DNA of 64,000 nucleotides from Chloroflexota bacterium (lineage in GTDB: Bacteria > Chloroflexota > UBA6077 > JACCZL01), in assembly GCA_020845495.1 (NCBI GenBank), contig JADLFM010000152.1:1-64000 (forward strand). Reading direction: 5' to 3'. Shown in pieces: positions 17,447 to 25,578 of the stretch (positions within the stretch are counted from its first letter, which is position 1; every line of letters starts with the position of its first letter). A program made the translations under genes and the position numbers. The notes below the pieces were generated by a model that saw only the letters and a list, made by a program, of their open reading frames with translations, searched no databases and was not told the origin of the DNA.

Positions 17447-18205
17447 TCAACGTTGGCCCTCCCACCTCAGCCGCGAGCCGTCGCCATCCGTCGTCTCGAT
17501 TCTGTCGACGCGTGGGGATACTTCGTCCCGAGTCACCCCGTCAGCTTGCGACGCGGTATTGGAGAAAGATGCACCACCGGCGATGGGCCAGCCCTCGATG
17601 GGGGTGTAGGCGTCCTCGGGCTGGTAGAGATGGAGGAAGTCGAGCAGCAGTTGCGTGGCGAGCGCAAGCTCGTACTCTGCGATCAGCTTGAGAACGCCCT
17701 CGCGCAGGTTGCCCAGGCAGGGCAGCCCGTCCTGAACGTGCGGGTGATCCCAGGCCGGGCGGGGTCCGAGCCGGTCGACACTCTGGATGCGCACGTCGCC
17801 AGCCAGATCGAGCAGCAGTTGGTACGCTCCCAGCCGATAGACTGCCCCGTTCCAGGGAAGATGAATCGGCTCAGAGACTACCGTGAGGCGGTCCCCCTCC
17901 ACCGCAACAGCACGGACACCACCGAGACGCTTCAAGCATGCGAGCTCTCGGGCCGCGAAGGTCTTTGCATCCTCAGCCGCATCTAACTCCGCACGACGAC
18001 GCGCGGCGGCCGGCAGGCGTCGGTCCAGCGCGACGAAGCGCCGCGATAGCTCGGCAAGGCGGGCGGGAATGGTCGCCACATCCTCATCGAGGACGGCGCG
18101 CTCGGCGGCGACCGACCGACGCACGAGCGCTTCGAACGCCGTGCCCAGGTCAGCCGCATGCTGGGGCGACTGCTCCGGGGTATCTCCGCGCAGGGAATCG
18201 CTCAC
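17447..18205 (-). CDS. E2-like (UBC-fold) conjugating enzyme candidate
   Basis: A 252-residue protein and first gene of the operon. Residues 154-166 read HPHVQDGLPCLGN, which closely mimics the ubiquitin-conjugating HPN(I/V)...G-x-(I/L)C-L motif and makes C163 the candidate thioester Cys. Before it, LPWNGAVYRLGAYQLLLD matches the E2 beta-meander; after it come helices and YQPEDAYTP, like the NPDDPL region of E2s. Residues 20-95 are charged and helical, probably coiled coil. The GTG at 18205 follows GAGGA by 8-9 bases. The C-terminal 45 residues look disordered. Gene order E2-JAB-E1-Ubl supports the call. No RING or other E3 is seen nearby. Confidence 0.75.
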   Translation of the reverse strand: MSDSLRGDTPEQSPQHAADLGTAFEALVRRSVAAERAVLDEDVATIPARLAELSRRFVALDRRLPAAARRRAELDAAEDAKTFAARELACLKRLGGVRAVAVEGDRLTVVSEPIHLPWNGAVYRLGAYQLLLDLAGDVRIQSVDRLGPRPAWDHPHVQDGLPCLGNLREGVLKLIAEYELALATQLLLDFLHLYQPEDAYTPIEGWPIAGGASFSNTASQADGVTRDEVSPRVDRIETTDGDGSRLRWEGQR

Positions 18206-18318
18206 GAATGGTGTCCTCGAGAATCCTTCATAGCTAGCGCATCGCGTAGGCACCGTCGAGACGGAGTCGATGCTCGGTCGATACCGGCCGCTCGGCGATG
18301 CGGCCCGCGAGGGCGCGG

Positions 18319-18357
18319 TTGCTCCAGAGATCGCCAGATTGTAGATTACATGCAATC
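18319..18357 (+). promoter_or_regulatory. Promoter with CATGC operator before MFS gene
   Basis: TTGCTC (18319-18324), a 17-base spacer and TAGATT (18342-18347) are followed directly by ACATGCAATCCGC. The coding start at 18361 lies only 13 bases after the -10, so the transcript would be nearly leaderless; no ribosome binding site is visible. Same architecture as at 21009. Confidence 0.5.
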
Positions 18358-18360
18358 CGC

Positions 18361-19599
18361 ATGACGACACCTCAGCCCACCGTGGCCGGCGTCCCGCGCG
18401 ACGCGCTCCTGCTCGGCGTCTGCCTCTTCCTGATCGTGTCTGGCGCCAACATTTTGACGCCGCTGCTGCCGGCTGTGCAGCAAGATCTTGGCATCGACTA
18501 CGTGACAGCCGGGCTGCTCGTCTCGGCGTTCGGGATCGCCCGGCTGGCCGCCACGCTGCCCACCGGCCTGCTCGAGCGGCGCGTCGGACGGGGACGTCTC
18601 GTCGCGCTTGGCCTGGGCATCATGGTTGCCGGCTCGGTGTTAGCGGCGTTCGCCCCCACGTTCACCCTGATCGTCATCGGGCGGGTGGCAATGGGGTTCG
18701 GGTCGTGCATCGCGACGGTCATCACCCTGACCAGTCTCGGAAGCCTGGCTCGCGACGGCGCCCGCGCCAAGACGCTGACCGTGTTCCCCTTCGCCAACAA
18801 CGTCGGCATCGCGGCCTTCCCGCTGATCGGCGGCCTCCTCGGTGAAACGCTCGGCTGGCGCTCTACGATGCTGCTGTGCGGTGCGCTGGCGCTCCTGGCG
18901 GGTGCGGTGTACCTCTACGTGCTGCCGCGCACCGCGCCGCGCGGGCCTGGCGCAATCAGCGCGACGGGCAGTTCGCCGGCGGTCGCGATGTCTCGGATGC
19001 GGATTTTGGCGATCGTCGCGATCTACTTCGGCGTCGTCATTTACATCGCCAATCGCCTCGGCTTCCGCAACACCGCGCTGCCCCTCATCGCTGCCGATTA
19101 CCTCGGGTTGGAGCCGCTCCAGATCGCTTCGGGTATCACCCTGATGTCGGTGACGGGGCTGCTGATCTCAGTGCCCGGCGCAGCCATTGCGGACCGCTGG
19201 AGCCGGCGCGGCCTGATCGTCGTCGGCTTCTGCATGCTGGCGGTCGGCGACCTGACGTTCCTGACGGCGAGCGGCTACAGCACCTATCTGGTCTCGGCCT
19301 TCATCCTTGGGCTCGGCGACTTCTTCTCGGCCAGCCAGATGGCGGCCCTGACCGAGGTGGTGCCGGCCGAGTGGCGGGGTCGGGCGCTGTCAGCGTACCG
19401 CTTCTTCGTGGACCTGGGCGGCACGGTCGGGCCAGCCTTCCTGGCGGCAGTGCTTCAGGGCGGCGGCCCGGTCGCGACGATCCTCGCGATGGTGGCGCTG
19501 CTGCTGGTGGCGGCGCTCGGGGCGCTCACCGGCGCGCTGGCCGACCGTTCGGCGCGCGCCACGTCTGACGCATCTCGGCAGGCCGCCCCACAGACCTGA
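18361..19599 (+). CDS. MFS transporter
   Basis: A 412-residue major facilitator with about 12 spans. Conserved features are the GLLERRVGRGR loop after span 2, IGRVAMGFGSC in span 4 and AIADRWSRRGLI after span 8. The ATG at 18361 directly follows the CATGC operator, with no ribosome binding site, so leaderless translation is likely. An upstream in-frame ATG at 18298 exists but would include the promoter. Divergent from the ubiquitin-like operon, with 155 bases between the starts. Substrate unknown. Confidence 0.88.
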   Translation: MTTPQPTVAGVPRDALLLGVCLFLIVSGANILTPLLPAVQQDLGIDYVTAGLLVSAFGIARLAATLPTGLLERRVGRGRLVALGLGIMVAGSVLAAFAPTFTLIVIGRVAMGFGSCIATVITLTSLGSLARDGARAKTLTVFPFANNVGIAAFPLIGGLLGETLGWRSTMLLCGALALLAGAVYLYVLPRTAPRGPGAISATGSSPAVAMSRMRILAIVAIYFGVVIYIANRLGFRNTALPLIAADYLGLEPLQIASGITLMSVTGLLISVPGAAIADRWSRRGLIVVGFCMLAVGDLTFLTASGYSTYLVSAFILGLGDFFSASQMAALTEVVPAEWRGRALSAYRFFVDLGGTVGPAFLAAVLQGGGPVATILAMVALLLVAALGALTGALADRSARATSDASRQAAPQT

Positions 19600-19650
19600 C
19601 CCCGGCGTGTCCCCACGCCGATGCGCCGATGGGCGCCGAAGTGTGCAGAC

Positions 19651-19733
19651 ACCCCCTCACCCCCGTCCGCTCTCCGCGTGCGAGACGACGATGCCAGGCA
19701 AGCCTCGGATGGCTGGGGGTGGGGGGTGAGGGG
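19651..19733. terminator. Inverted CCCTCACCCCC repeat between convergent genes
   Basis: CCCCCTCACCCCC at 19652 faces GGGGGGTGAGGGG at 19721 across about 55 bases. It lies between the convergent MFS and M20-fold genes, where a bidirectional terminator would be useful. The same CCCTCACCCCC block recurs at 26296, 26331 and 26661. Confidence 0.5.
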
Positions 19734-19740
19734 CGCTCGG

Positions 19741-20922
19741 CTACCGTAAGGTGTCGAGCACCAGCGACGCGACGATGTTCGCCTCCTGCACCACCTTTGA
19801 CAACGGCACGAAGTCGATGCCCAGGGGCCAGTCACCGCCGCTCGCCCCAAACATGACGGTCGGGACGCCAAAGGAGGACGGGCCGCCGGCGTCGTAGGTG
19901 CCGCCTGCGTAGAAGGTGCGCGGCTCGGCGCCGGTCACCTGTCTGAACGCGGTCGAGAGGTCGCGGACGATGGCTGCATCCGGCTCCACCAGTGACGGCA
20001 GCATGTAGACGCCCCGTTCGACGTGCACCCCGTAGGGTGCCAGGTCGCCGATCGCCTCGCGGATCTCGGCGACGGCCGCGTCTGGATCGTCGCCCGGCAA
20101 CAATCGCCGGTCGATCAGCAGCCGTGCAGTCTCAGGGAGGGTGTGGGGCGCGAGCGGCGCGTAGGTCACTTGATAGATGACGGCGTGCTGCCCACCGAGG
20201 ATCGGGTGCTGCTTCGTGAAGCGCATCGCCCGAATTCGGTTGATGGCGTCGTTGGCACCGTCGATGGCGCTCAGCCCCAGGTGCGGGCGGCTCGAATGGG
20301 TCGCCTTGCCCGTCACCGTGACGACCGCGTCCACTCGGCCACGATTACCGAGCTGGATGCCGAAGTCGCTCTTGGTGAGCAGTACAGCCGCGTCCGGTTT
20401 CGGGTCGATCGCGCCGAGGATCAGGTTCGAGCAGGCGTGGCTGCTGCGGCCCTCGTTGTTGATCCCCAGGTACAGCCGGCCTCGCAGGTCGATCCCCTCG
20501 TCGCGGAGCAGCTTCAGCACGGTTAGCGCCACCGCCAGATGCGCCTTGTTCTGGCTGACGCCCTGCCCGAAGACGCACGGCTCGTCGATACCGTGGGCGG
20601 CCCCGTTCGCAATCCAGCCGGGGAACGGATGCTCCATCAAGTTATGGTGCTGGGTGACGGTGTACACCTGAAGTAGCAGCGAACGGCCACTCTCGTTGCG
20701 GCCAACGCGTACCAGCAGGTTGTTACGGCCGACGTCGACGAGATCTCGGACGCCGAGCTCGTACAATTCCGGACGCACGACGTCCTGCACGTAGTGAACG
20801 AGCTTCGGGTCGTCCGGCTCCATGAGGGTGCCGGTCCCGAGCGGGACGTCGGTGCGGATCGCCATCAAGTCCAGCAGGGTATGGACGAGGTACTCCTCGT
20901 CGATCGGCGGCAGGCTGGCCAT
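19741..20922 (-). CDS. M20-fold peptidase-like protein with altered metal ligands
   Basis: A 393-residue protein with M20 layout: GKATHSSRPHLGLSAIDGAND (205 on) is the conserved dimerisation-domain His motif. By eye, however, the metal-site motifs deviate. The usual GHxDVV reads VYTVTQ (86-91), the bridging Asp of GxxDxK reads Gln (GVSQNK, Q124), and the DEE segment reads NNEG (155-158). It may be inactive as a two-zinc peptidase, or bind metal differently. The start at 20922 follows AGGGGTGAC. Divergent from the LLM oxidoreductase gene, with the CATGC operator between. Annotation pipelines would probably call it M20/M25/M40 metallohydrolase. Confidence 0.75.
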   Translation of the reverse strand: MASLPPIDEEYLVHTLLDLMAIRTDVPLGTGTLMEPDDPKLVHYVQDVVRPELYELGVRDLVDVGRNNLLVRVGRNESGRSLLLQVYTVTQHHNLMEHPFPGWIANGAAHGIDEPCVFGQGVSQNKAHLAVALTVLKLLRDEGIDLRGRLYLGINNEGRSSHACSNLILGAIDPKPDAAVLLTKSDFGIQLGNRGRVDAVVTVTGKATHSSRPHLGLSAIDGANDAINRIRAMRFTKQHPILGGQHAVIYQVTYAPLAPHTLPETARLLIDRRLLPGDDPDAAVAEIREAIGDLAPYGVHVERGVYMLPSLVEPDAAIVRDLSTAFRQVTGAEPRTFYAGGTYDAGGPSSFGVPTVMFGASGGDWPLGIDFVPLSKVVQEANIVASLVLDTLR

Positions 20923-21008
20923 GTCACCCCTCGCACAGGCGCCTGGCGCCCAGCTGACTCGTAACCGTGGAGCGTCCGCTCGCGCCGCGCCGACCTCGGC
21001 CCGCGCCC

Positions 21009-21047
21009 TTGCAGTGACCGGGCATGCACAGTATATTGCATGCAATC
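21009..21047 (+). promoter_or_regulatory. Promoter with GCATGC operator before LLM operon
   Basis: TTGCAG (21009-21014), a 17-base spacer and TATATT (21032-21037) are followed directly by GCATGC and AATCTGC. A second GCATGC lies at 21022-21027 inside the spacer, as at 5123. TTGCATGCAA around 21037-21046 is itself a perfect 10-base palindrome, as expected for a dimeric regulator. Confidence 0.6.
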
Positions 21048-21075
21048 TGCGGGATACCACGAACGGGAGTGCGCA

Positions 21076-22107
21076 ATGGTAGGGACTCCGAAGCAGTATG
21101 GCCTGCTGCTTCCCCACTTCGGAGATCAGGCTTCGCGTGAGAAGCTTATCAAGGGCGCTCAGATGGCCGAGGCGTACGGGTTTGACTCGCTCTGGGTGCG
21201 CGATCACCTCGTCTTTCATCCCCACGGGATGGAGGGGCAGGATCGGACCCACGTCGACCCGATGATTACGCTGTCGCTGGTCGGCGCGGTCACCGAGAAG
21301 CTGATCCTGGGCACCGGCTCGTTGATCCCTTATCGCAACCCGATCCAGACCGCGCTCCTGCTGGCGTCGCTGGAGTTCGTCGCCGGCCCCGGCCGGGTCA
21401 TCGCCGGCTTCGGCATCGGGACATTCGACCACGAGTTCCGTGCGGCCGGGTTGGGTGGCCTGGACCGGAAGAAACTCCTCGAGGAGCAGGTCCAGGTGAT
21501 GCGTCTGCTCTGGAGCGGCGAGGAAGTCAGCTTCAAGGGCGAGTTCTACGAGTTCAACGACGTCGACATTCATCCGTCGCCGTCGGCGCCCGGCAGCATC
21601 CCGATCTGGTATTGCGGCAATTCGCCGGCCTCCGTGCGCCGCGCCGTCGAGTACTGCAACGGCTGGATGCCCGGTCGGATCACCCTCCAGACGTTCGTCA
21701 AGCGGGTCGACCGCATGAAGATGCTGGCCGAGCAGCACGGCAAGCCGCTCCCGACCGCTGCCGCGATTCCGATCACCAGCCCCGGCCGGACGCGCGAGGA
21801 GGCGCTCGCGAAGGTCAACTGGCAGGGTATGCTCGCGAGCGCCGTCAAGACGGACTGGGTCACCCCGAAGTCCGGCGGCTGGAACGGTCCGGACGACCTG
21901 GAAGGCGCGCTGATCGCCGGCCCGCCCGACCACATCATCGAGGAGACGGTCAAGTACCAGGAGTCGGGTCTCCAGCACCTGGTGTATGACCTCCGCTTCC
22001 GCTTCGAGGACTGGTACGACTGCCTCGCGATGATCGGCGAGGAAGTGCTGCCGAAGCTACGTGCGATGGAGAGCGGAGTACAACCGGCCGCGGCAGCGGC
22101 GGGCTGA
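21076..22107 (+). CDS. LLM-class flavin-dependent oxidoreductase
   Basis: A 343-residue luciferase-like monooxygenase-family TIM barrel. Family features include the N-terminal YGLLLPHFG strand, AEAYGFDSLWVRDHLV (about 30-45), TGSLIPYRNPIQTA, and GRVIAGFGIG. Such proteins use F420 or FMN; the cofactor cannot be decided by eye. The ATG at 21076 follows CGGGAG by 6 bases. First gene of a probable operon with an alpha/beta hydrolase 7 bases downstream and an ABC ATPase and binding protein beyond. Likely oxidises a small organic compound imported by that system (inference). Confidence 0.9.
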   Translation: MVGTPKQYGLLLPHFGDQASREKLIKGAQMAEAYGFDSLWVRDHLVFHPHGMEGQDRTHVDPMITLSLVGAVTEKLILGTGSLIPYRNPIQTALLLASLEFVAGPGRVIAGFGIGTFDHEFRAAGLGGLDRKKLLEEQVQVMRLLWSGEEVSFKGEFYEFNDVDIHPSPSAPGSIPIWYCGNSPASVRRAVEYCNGWMPGRITLQTFVKRVDRMKMLAEQHGKPLPTAAAIPITSPGRTREEALAKVNWQGMLASAVKTDWVTPKSGGWNGPDDLEGALIAGPPDHIIEETVKYQESGLQHLVYDLRFRFEDWYDCLAMIGEEVLPKLRAMESGVQPAAAAAG

Positions 22108-22114
22108 TCCGACG

Positions 22115-23086
22115 ATGCGTACAGAACCGATCGAGTTTCTGAGCGACGGCGTCCGGCTGCGGGGCTTTCTCCGCACGCCAGACGTCCTCCCCGAGGAGCC
22201 CATGGCCGTCCTGGTACAGGGGCCGGGTTGGCTCGGGATGGCCGAGGCCAAGAGCTATGTGCCCTGGCACGAGGGACTCACGGCCGCCGGGTTCGCGGTC
22301 ATCGCCTTCGACTATCGCGGCTTCGGGCGGAGCGAGGGCGAGCGTGGCTGGGTGCGCCCGGAGTGGCAACTGGCCGACGTCCTGAACGCGATCACCTACG
22401 CCGAGACCCGGCCGGAGGTGAACCGCTATCGGATCGGGACGTTCGGCATCGGCGGGACCGGTGGCGGCAATGCCATCATGGCGGCCGCCGTGGACAGCCG
22501 GGTCAAGGCGGTTGTCGCACAGTCGGTGGTCGCCGACGGCGAGGACTGGCTCCACCGGATGCGCCGCGAGTACGAGTGGGTCGCGTTCAAGCAGCGCGTT
22601 GAGGAGGACCGCCGGCGTTGGGTGACCGAGGGCACCGGCGAGATGGTCGATCCGCGCCAGGACTTGATGGTCGAGACGCCGGAGCGCCGGCAGGTCGGCC
22701 ACAAGCGTGACGTCGACGGCTTGATCGCGCCGGAGTTCTATCTCCGGAGCGCCGACTTCATCATGCGCTACCGCCCGATCGACTACGTGGACAAGATCGC
22801 CCCGCGTGCGCTCCTGATCACGAGCGTGGTCGACGACGTGGTGACGCCGGAGGATCATGCCGTCGCGCTGTTCGAGCGGGCCGGCGCCCCGAAGAAGATC
22901 ATTCGCCAGAGCGAGACGACGCACTACCGCTCGTACGGTGAGTATTACCCAGCGGTCATGCCGCAAATCGTAGACTGGTACCGTCGGTATCTGGCATATA
23001 CCCCGATTCAGTCGCGCGAAGTCGACTTGACCGAGGAGAGCGTGACCTACCTCGACCGGCCGCGCCCGGCCGTGCCTACCGGGTGA
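22115..23086 (+). CDS. Alpha/beta hydrolase of DLH/S15 type lacking the usual Ser
   Basis: A 323-residue alpha/beta-fold protein of the dienelactone hydrolase / S15 peptidase group. DYRGFGRSEG (66-75), the acid loop VVDDVVTPED and the later His in ETTHYRS are present. The nucleophile elbow reads GIGGTGGGN (111-119), so the expected Ser is Gly or Thr depending on alignment. That suggests lost or altered hydrolase activity, or a lyase/esterase with unusual chemistry. It starts 7 bases after the LLM gene, indicating cotranscription. The C-terminal 40 residues after the barrel are charged. Confidence 0.8.
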   Translation: MRTEPIEFLSDGVRLRGFLRTPDVLPEEPMAVLVQGPGWLGMAEAKSYVPWHEGLTAAGFAVIAFDYRGFGRSEGERGWVRPEWQLADVLNAITYAETRPEVNRYRIGTFGIGGTGGGNAIMAAAVDSRVKAVVAQSVVADGEDWLHRMRREYEWVAFKQRVEEDRRRWVTEGTGEMVDPRQDLMVETPERRQVGHKRDVDGLIAPEFYLRSADFIMRYRPIDYVDKIAPRALLITSVVDDVVTPEDHAVALFERAGAPKKIIRQSETTHYRSYGEYYPAVMPQIVDWYRRYLAYTPIQSREVDLTEESVTYLDRPRPAVPTG

Positions 23087-23212
23087 GCCGGCGGGGCGGT
23101 GATCGATGCGCGGGTACACTTCTCGAAGCGGCCAGAGCACGGCCGTCACTTGCGAGACAGGCCGGGGCCACATGCGCCTCGGCCTCCGTCTAGGCCCCCA
23201 ACGAGCAGGAGA

Positions 23213-24028
23213 ATGACCGTGGCCATTGATACGCACCAGGAAAGCCCGAAACTGGCCACGCGCGAGCTATCGAAGTCCTTCGTCCGGGACGAGCACGAGT
23301 TGCTCGTCCTGGACAACATCAACATTGCCGTCCGTCCGGGGGAGTTCGTCAGTCTGGTCGGCGCGAGCGGCTGTGGCAAGACCACGCTCCTGCGAATCAT
23401 CGACGGCTTGCTGCCGCCGACCGCCGGCGAAGTGCTTCTCAATGGGCGGCCGGTGCGAGGCCCGGCTACCGATCGCGGCTTCGTGTTCCAGAGCGATAGC
23501 CTGCTGCCCTGGCGTACCGTCATCGACAATGTGACCTTCGGGCTGGAGATCCAGCGCATCTCGAAGAAGGAAGCCCAGACGCGCGCCCGCGATCTGATCA
23601 ATCTCGTCGGCCTCAAGGGCTTCGAGCAGCACTATCCGCTCGAGATTTCGGGCGGCATGCGCCAGCGCGTTAACCTCGCACGGGCGCTCGCCGTGGACCC
23701 CGAAATCCTGCTGATGGACGAGCCATTCGCGGCCCTGGATGCCCAGACCCGCGAGATCATGCAGGGTGAGTTGCTCAAGATCTGGCAACAGCGTCAGAAG
23801 ACGGTCATGTTCGTCACCCACCAGATCGACGAAGCGGTCCTGCTCTCGGACCGAGTGATCGTGTTGCGAGCGCGGCCTGGCCGGGTCAAGGAAGAGGTCA
23901 CGATCGACCTCCCGCGCCCGCGCCACCTTCAGGATAAGCGGTCGCCGGCCTTCGTCGGGCTCGTCGACCACATCTGGCACCTGATCGAAGACGAGGTCAT
24001 TCAGAGCGTCCGAGCTGGCGAGGAGTAG
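23213..24028 (+). CDS. NitT/TauT-family ABC transporter ATPase
   Basis: A 271-residue ABC ATPase of the nitrate/sulfonate/taurine family. Walker A is GASGCGKTT, the Q-loop FQSD, the signature ISGGMRQR with M in place of the usual Q, Walker B ILLMDEPF, and the H-loop His is in FVTHQIDEA. The ATG at 23213 sits very close to AGGAG; the GTG at 23219 has better spacing and may be the real start. The binding-protein gene follows about 95 bases on. No permease gene lies in this cluster, although one is required for function. Confidence 0.9.
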   Translation: MTVAIDTHQESPKLATRELSKSFVRDEHELLVLDNINIAVRPGEFVSLVGASGCGKTTLLRIIDGLLPPTAGEVLLNGRPVRGPATDRGFVFQSDSLLPWRTVIDNVTFGLEIQRISKKEAQTRARDLINLVGLKGFEQHYPLEISGGMRQRVNLARALAVDPEILLMDEPFAALDAQTREIMQGELLKIWQQRQKTVMFVTHQIDEAVLLSDRVIVLRARPGRVKEEVTIDLPRPRHLQDKRSPAFVGLVDHIWHLIEDEVIQSVRAGEE

Positions 24029-24123
24029 TCCTTCCTCGCGCTGGCCTGGCCGCGTGCGCTCGCGCGGAGCACTCTCGATCCATCGCCGCGTCACACTCGT
24101 ACCGGGAGGTCAACACGAGCACC

Positions 24124-25407
24124 ATGAACGAACATTCGGCTCAGACCACCTATCGTCTCTCACGACGCCGCTGGCTGCTGGGCGCCGCTGCGACAGCTAG
24201 CGCGATGCTGGCTGCCTGCCAGTCCGCACCCGCACCCGCTGCTCCCACGGCGGCCCCTGCCAAGCCGACCGAGCCGGCCAAGCCGGCGGCCGCGGCATCC
24301 CCTGCCGCACCGGTCGCGTCGCCAGCCACGAGCGCCAGCCCAGCCGCGAGCGCGGCTGCCAGCCCGGCGGCCAAACCGGCGGCGTCTCCAGCCGCCTCAC
24401 CTGCGGCATCACCTGCGGCGAGCCCGGCCGCCAGCACGAGCGCGGCGCCGGCTGCTGCTGCCAAGCCGTCCGGCCCGATCGTCCCCTTCAAGCTCGCGGT
24501 GAGCGGCGAGGGTGAGTTCACGAACGGCCAGCAGAAGGGCACGAACTTCAACAAGATCCCGAACGGCATCGCCCTCGAATCGTTCGTGAAGGACGGCGTC
24601 AACGTCGAGTCAGCATACCTGAACGAGTCGGAAGCGCCGACGCAGGCGCTTCTCCAGGGCAGCGTGCAGTTCGCGCACACCGCCTTCACCTCGGCCATGT
24701 CCGCCATCGCGAAGGGCGCGCCGATCTCGATCATCCTCGAGACGCGGCGACCCGAGTACGTGATGGTCGCGCTCAAGGATATGAAGACGCCGCAGGACTT
24801 CGACGGCAAGCGGGTGGCGATTCACTCGAATGTGTCGAGTGTGGCCCTGATGACCCGGCTCTACCTCAAGGCTGCGCCGAACGCCAAGCCCGACATCGTC
24901 GTCATCCCCGGCTCTCCCAACCGCATTCAGGCCATGCTGGCCGGCCAGATCGATGCGAGCGTGGTACAGCTTGGCGACGACGATGCAATCATGAAGGCCC
25001 AGCCGGACAAGTGGGCGGTCGTCTTCAACTACGCCAAGGAGATGCCGGATCTACTCGACTCCGTCCTTGCCGTGCGGAACGATTTCCTGAGCCAGAACCG
25101 GTCGACTGTCGTCGAGTTCGTGCGACGGATGGTGGCCGCTCACCGCAAGGTCAACTCGGACAAGGCCTTCCTCGTCGACACGGCGAAGCGGATGGAGGTC
25201 ATCATCCCCAAGAGCGCGACGCTCGAGAATCACGCGACCCGCTACATCGATGCAAACGTCTGGCCCAACGACGGTGGACTGACCGAGAAGTCACTCGACT
25301 TTAGCATCGGGGCTGCGCGTGACGTCGGCTTCTTCAAGGAAGACGTCCAGTCCTCAAAAGCAGCAGACCTGTCAGTGCTGAAGGACGCCCTGGCCCAGCT
25401 CGGCTAA
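24124..25407 (+). CDS. NitT/TauT-family substrate-binding lipoprotein
   Basis: A 427-residue periplasmic-type binding protein (NMT1/SsuA-like). It has a twin-arginine-like SRRRWLLG, a hydrophobic run and lipobox MLAAC, then about 90 residues of Ala/Pro/Ser repeats (ASPAASPAAS) as surface linker. The mature domain follows from VPFKLAVSGEG. ESAYLNESEAPTQALLQG and the later IHSNVSSVALMTRLYL fit the family, in which a ligand-binding lobe precedes a hinge. It partners the upstream ATPase. The ligand is unknown; the neighbouring oxidoreductase suggests an organic substrate. Confidence 0.88.
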   Translation: MNEHSAQTTYRLSRRRWLLGAAATASAMLAACQSAPAPAAPTAAPAKPTEPAKPAAAASPAAPVASPATSASPAASAAASPAAKPAASPAASPAASPAASPAASTSAAPAAAAKPSGPIVPFKLAVSGEGEFTNGQQKGTNFNKIPNGIALESFVKDGVNVESAYLNESEAPTQALLQGSVQFAHTAFTSAMSAIAKGAPISIILETRRPEYVMVALKDMKTPQDFDGKRVAIHSNVSSVALMTRLYLKAAPNAKPDIVVIPGSPNRIQAMLAGQIDASVVQLGDDDAIMKAQPDKWAVVFNYAKEMPDLLDSVLAVRNDFLSQNRSTVVEFVRRMVAAHRKVNSDKAFLVDTAKRMEVIIPKSATLENHATRYIDANVWPNDGGLTEKSLDFSIGAARDVGFFKEDVQSSKAADLSVLKDALAQLG

Positions 25408-25429
25408 CCATCCGGCCACCTGAGCCCAA

Positions 25430-25469
25430 GGGCCGCGAGGTATGGGGGGTGCCCCATGCCTCGCGGCCC
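25430..25469 (+). terminator. Strong hairpin terminator after binding-protein gene
   Basis: GGGCCGCGAGG and CCTCGCGGCCC form an 11-pair stem, continued after one G-T wobble by ATGGGG pairing with CCCCAT around a GGTG loop. It lies 23 bases after the stop at 25407. No T-run follows, which is common at high GC. Confidence 0.75.
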
Positions 25470-25578
25470 TCAGCATGATAATCCGAGATGTGCGCCGCCA
25501 ACCGCTCGCAGGCGCCGGGTCTCCTCTGCGCGGACCTGTTGACGGTAGGGCACGGTAGAGCACAGTCGCTGGAGCGCG

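Noticed and set aside
19741..21978. A 745-residue reading of the M20-fold gene reaching 21978
   Set aside because: The extra 350 residues are the antisense of the LLM gene and its promoter; the ribosome binding site AGGGGTGAC before 20922 sets the real start.
24280..24470. Repeated Ala/Pro/Ser coding units that look like a tandem array or CRISPR
   Set aside because: They translate in frame as the lipoprotein linker, with no unique spacers.
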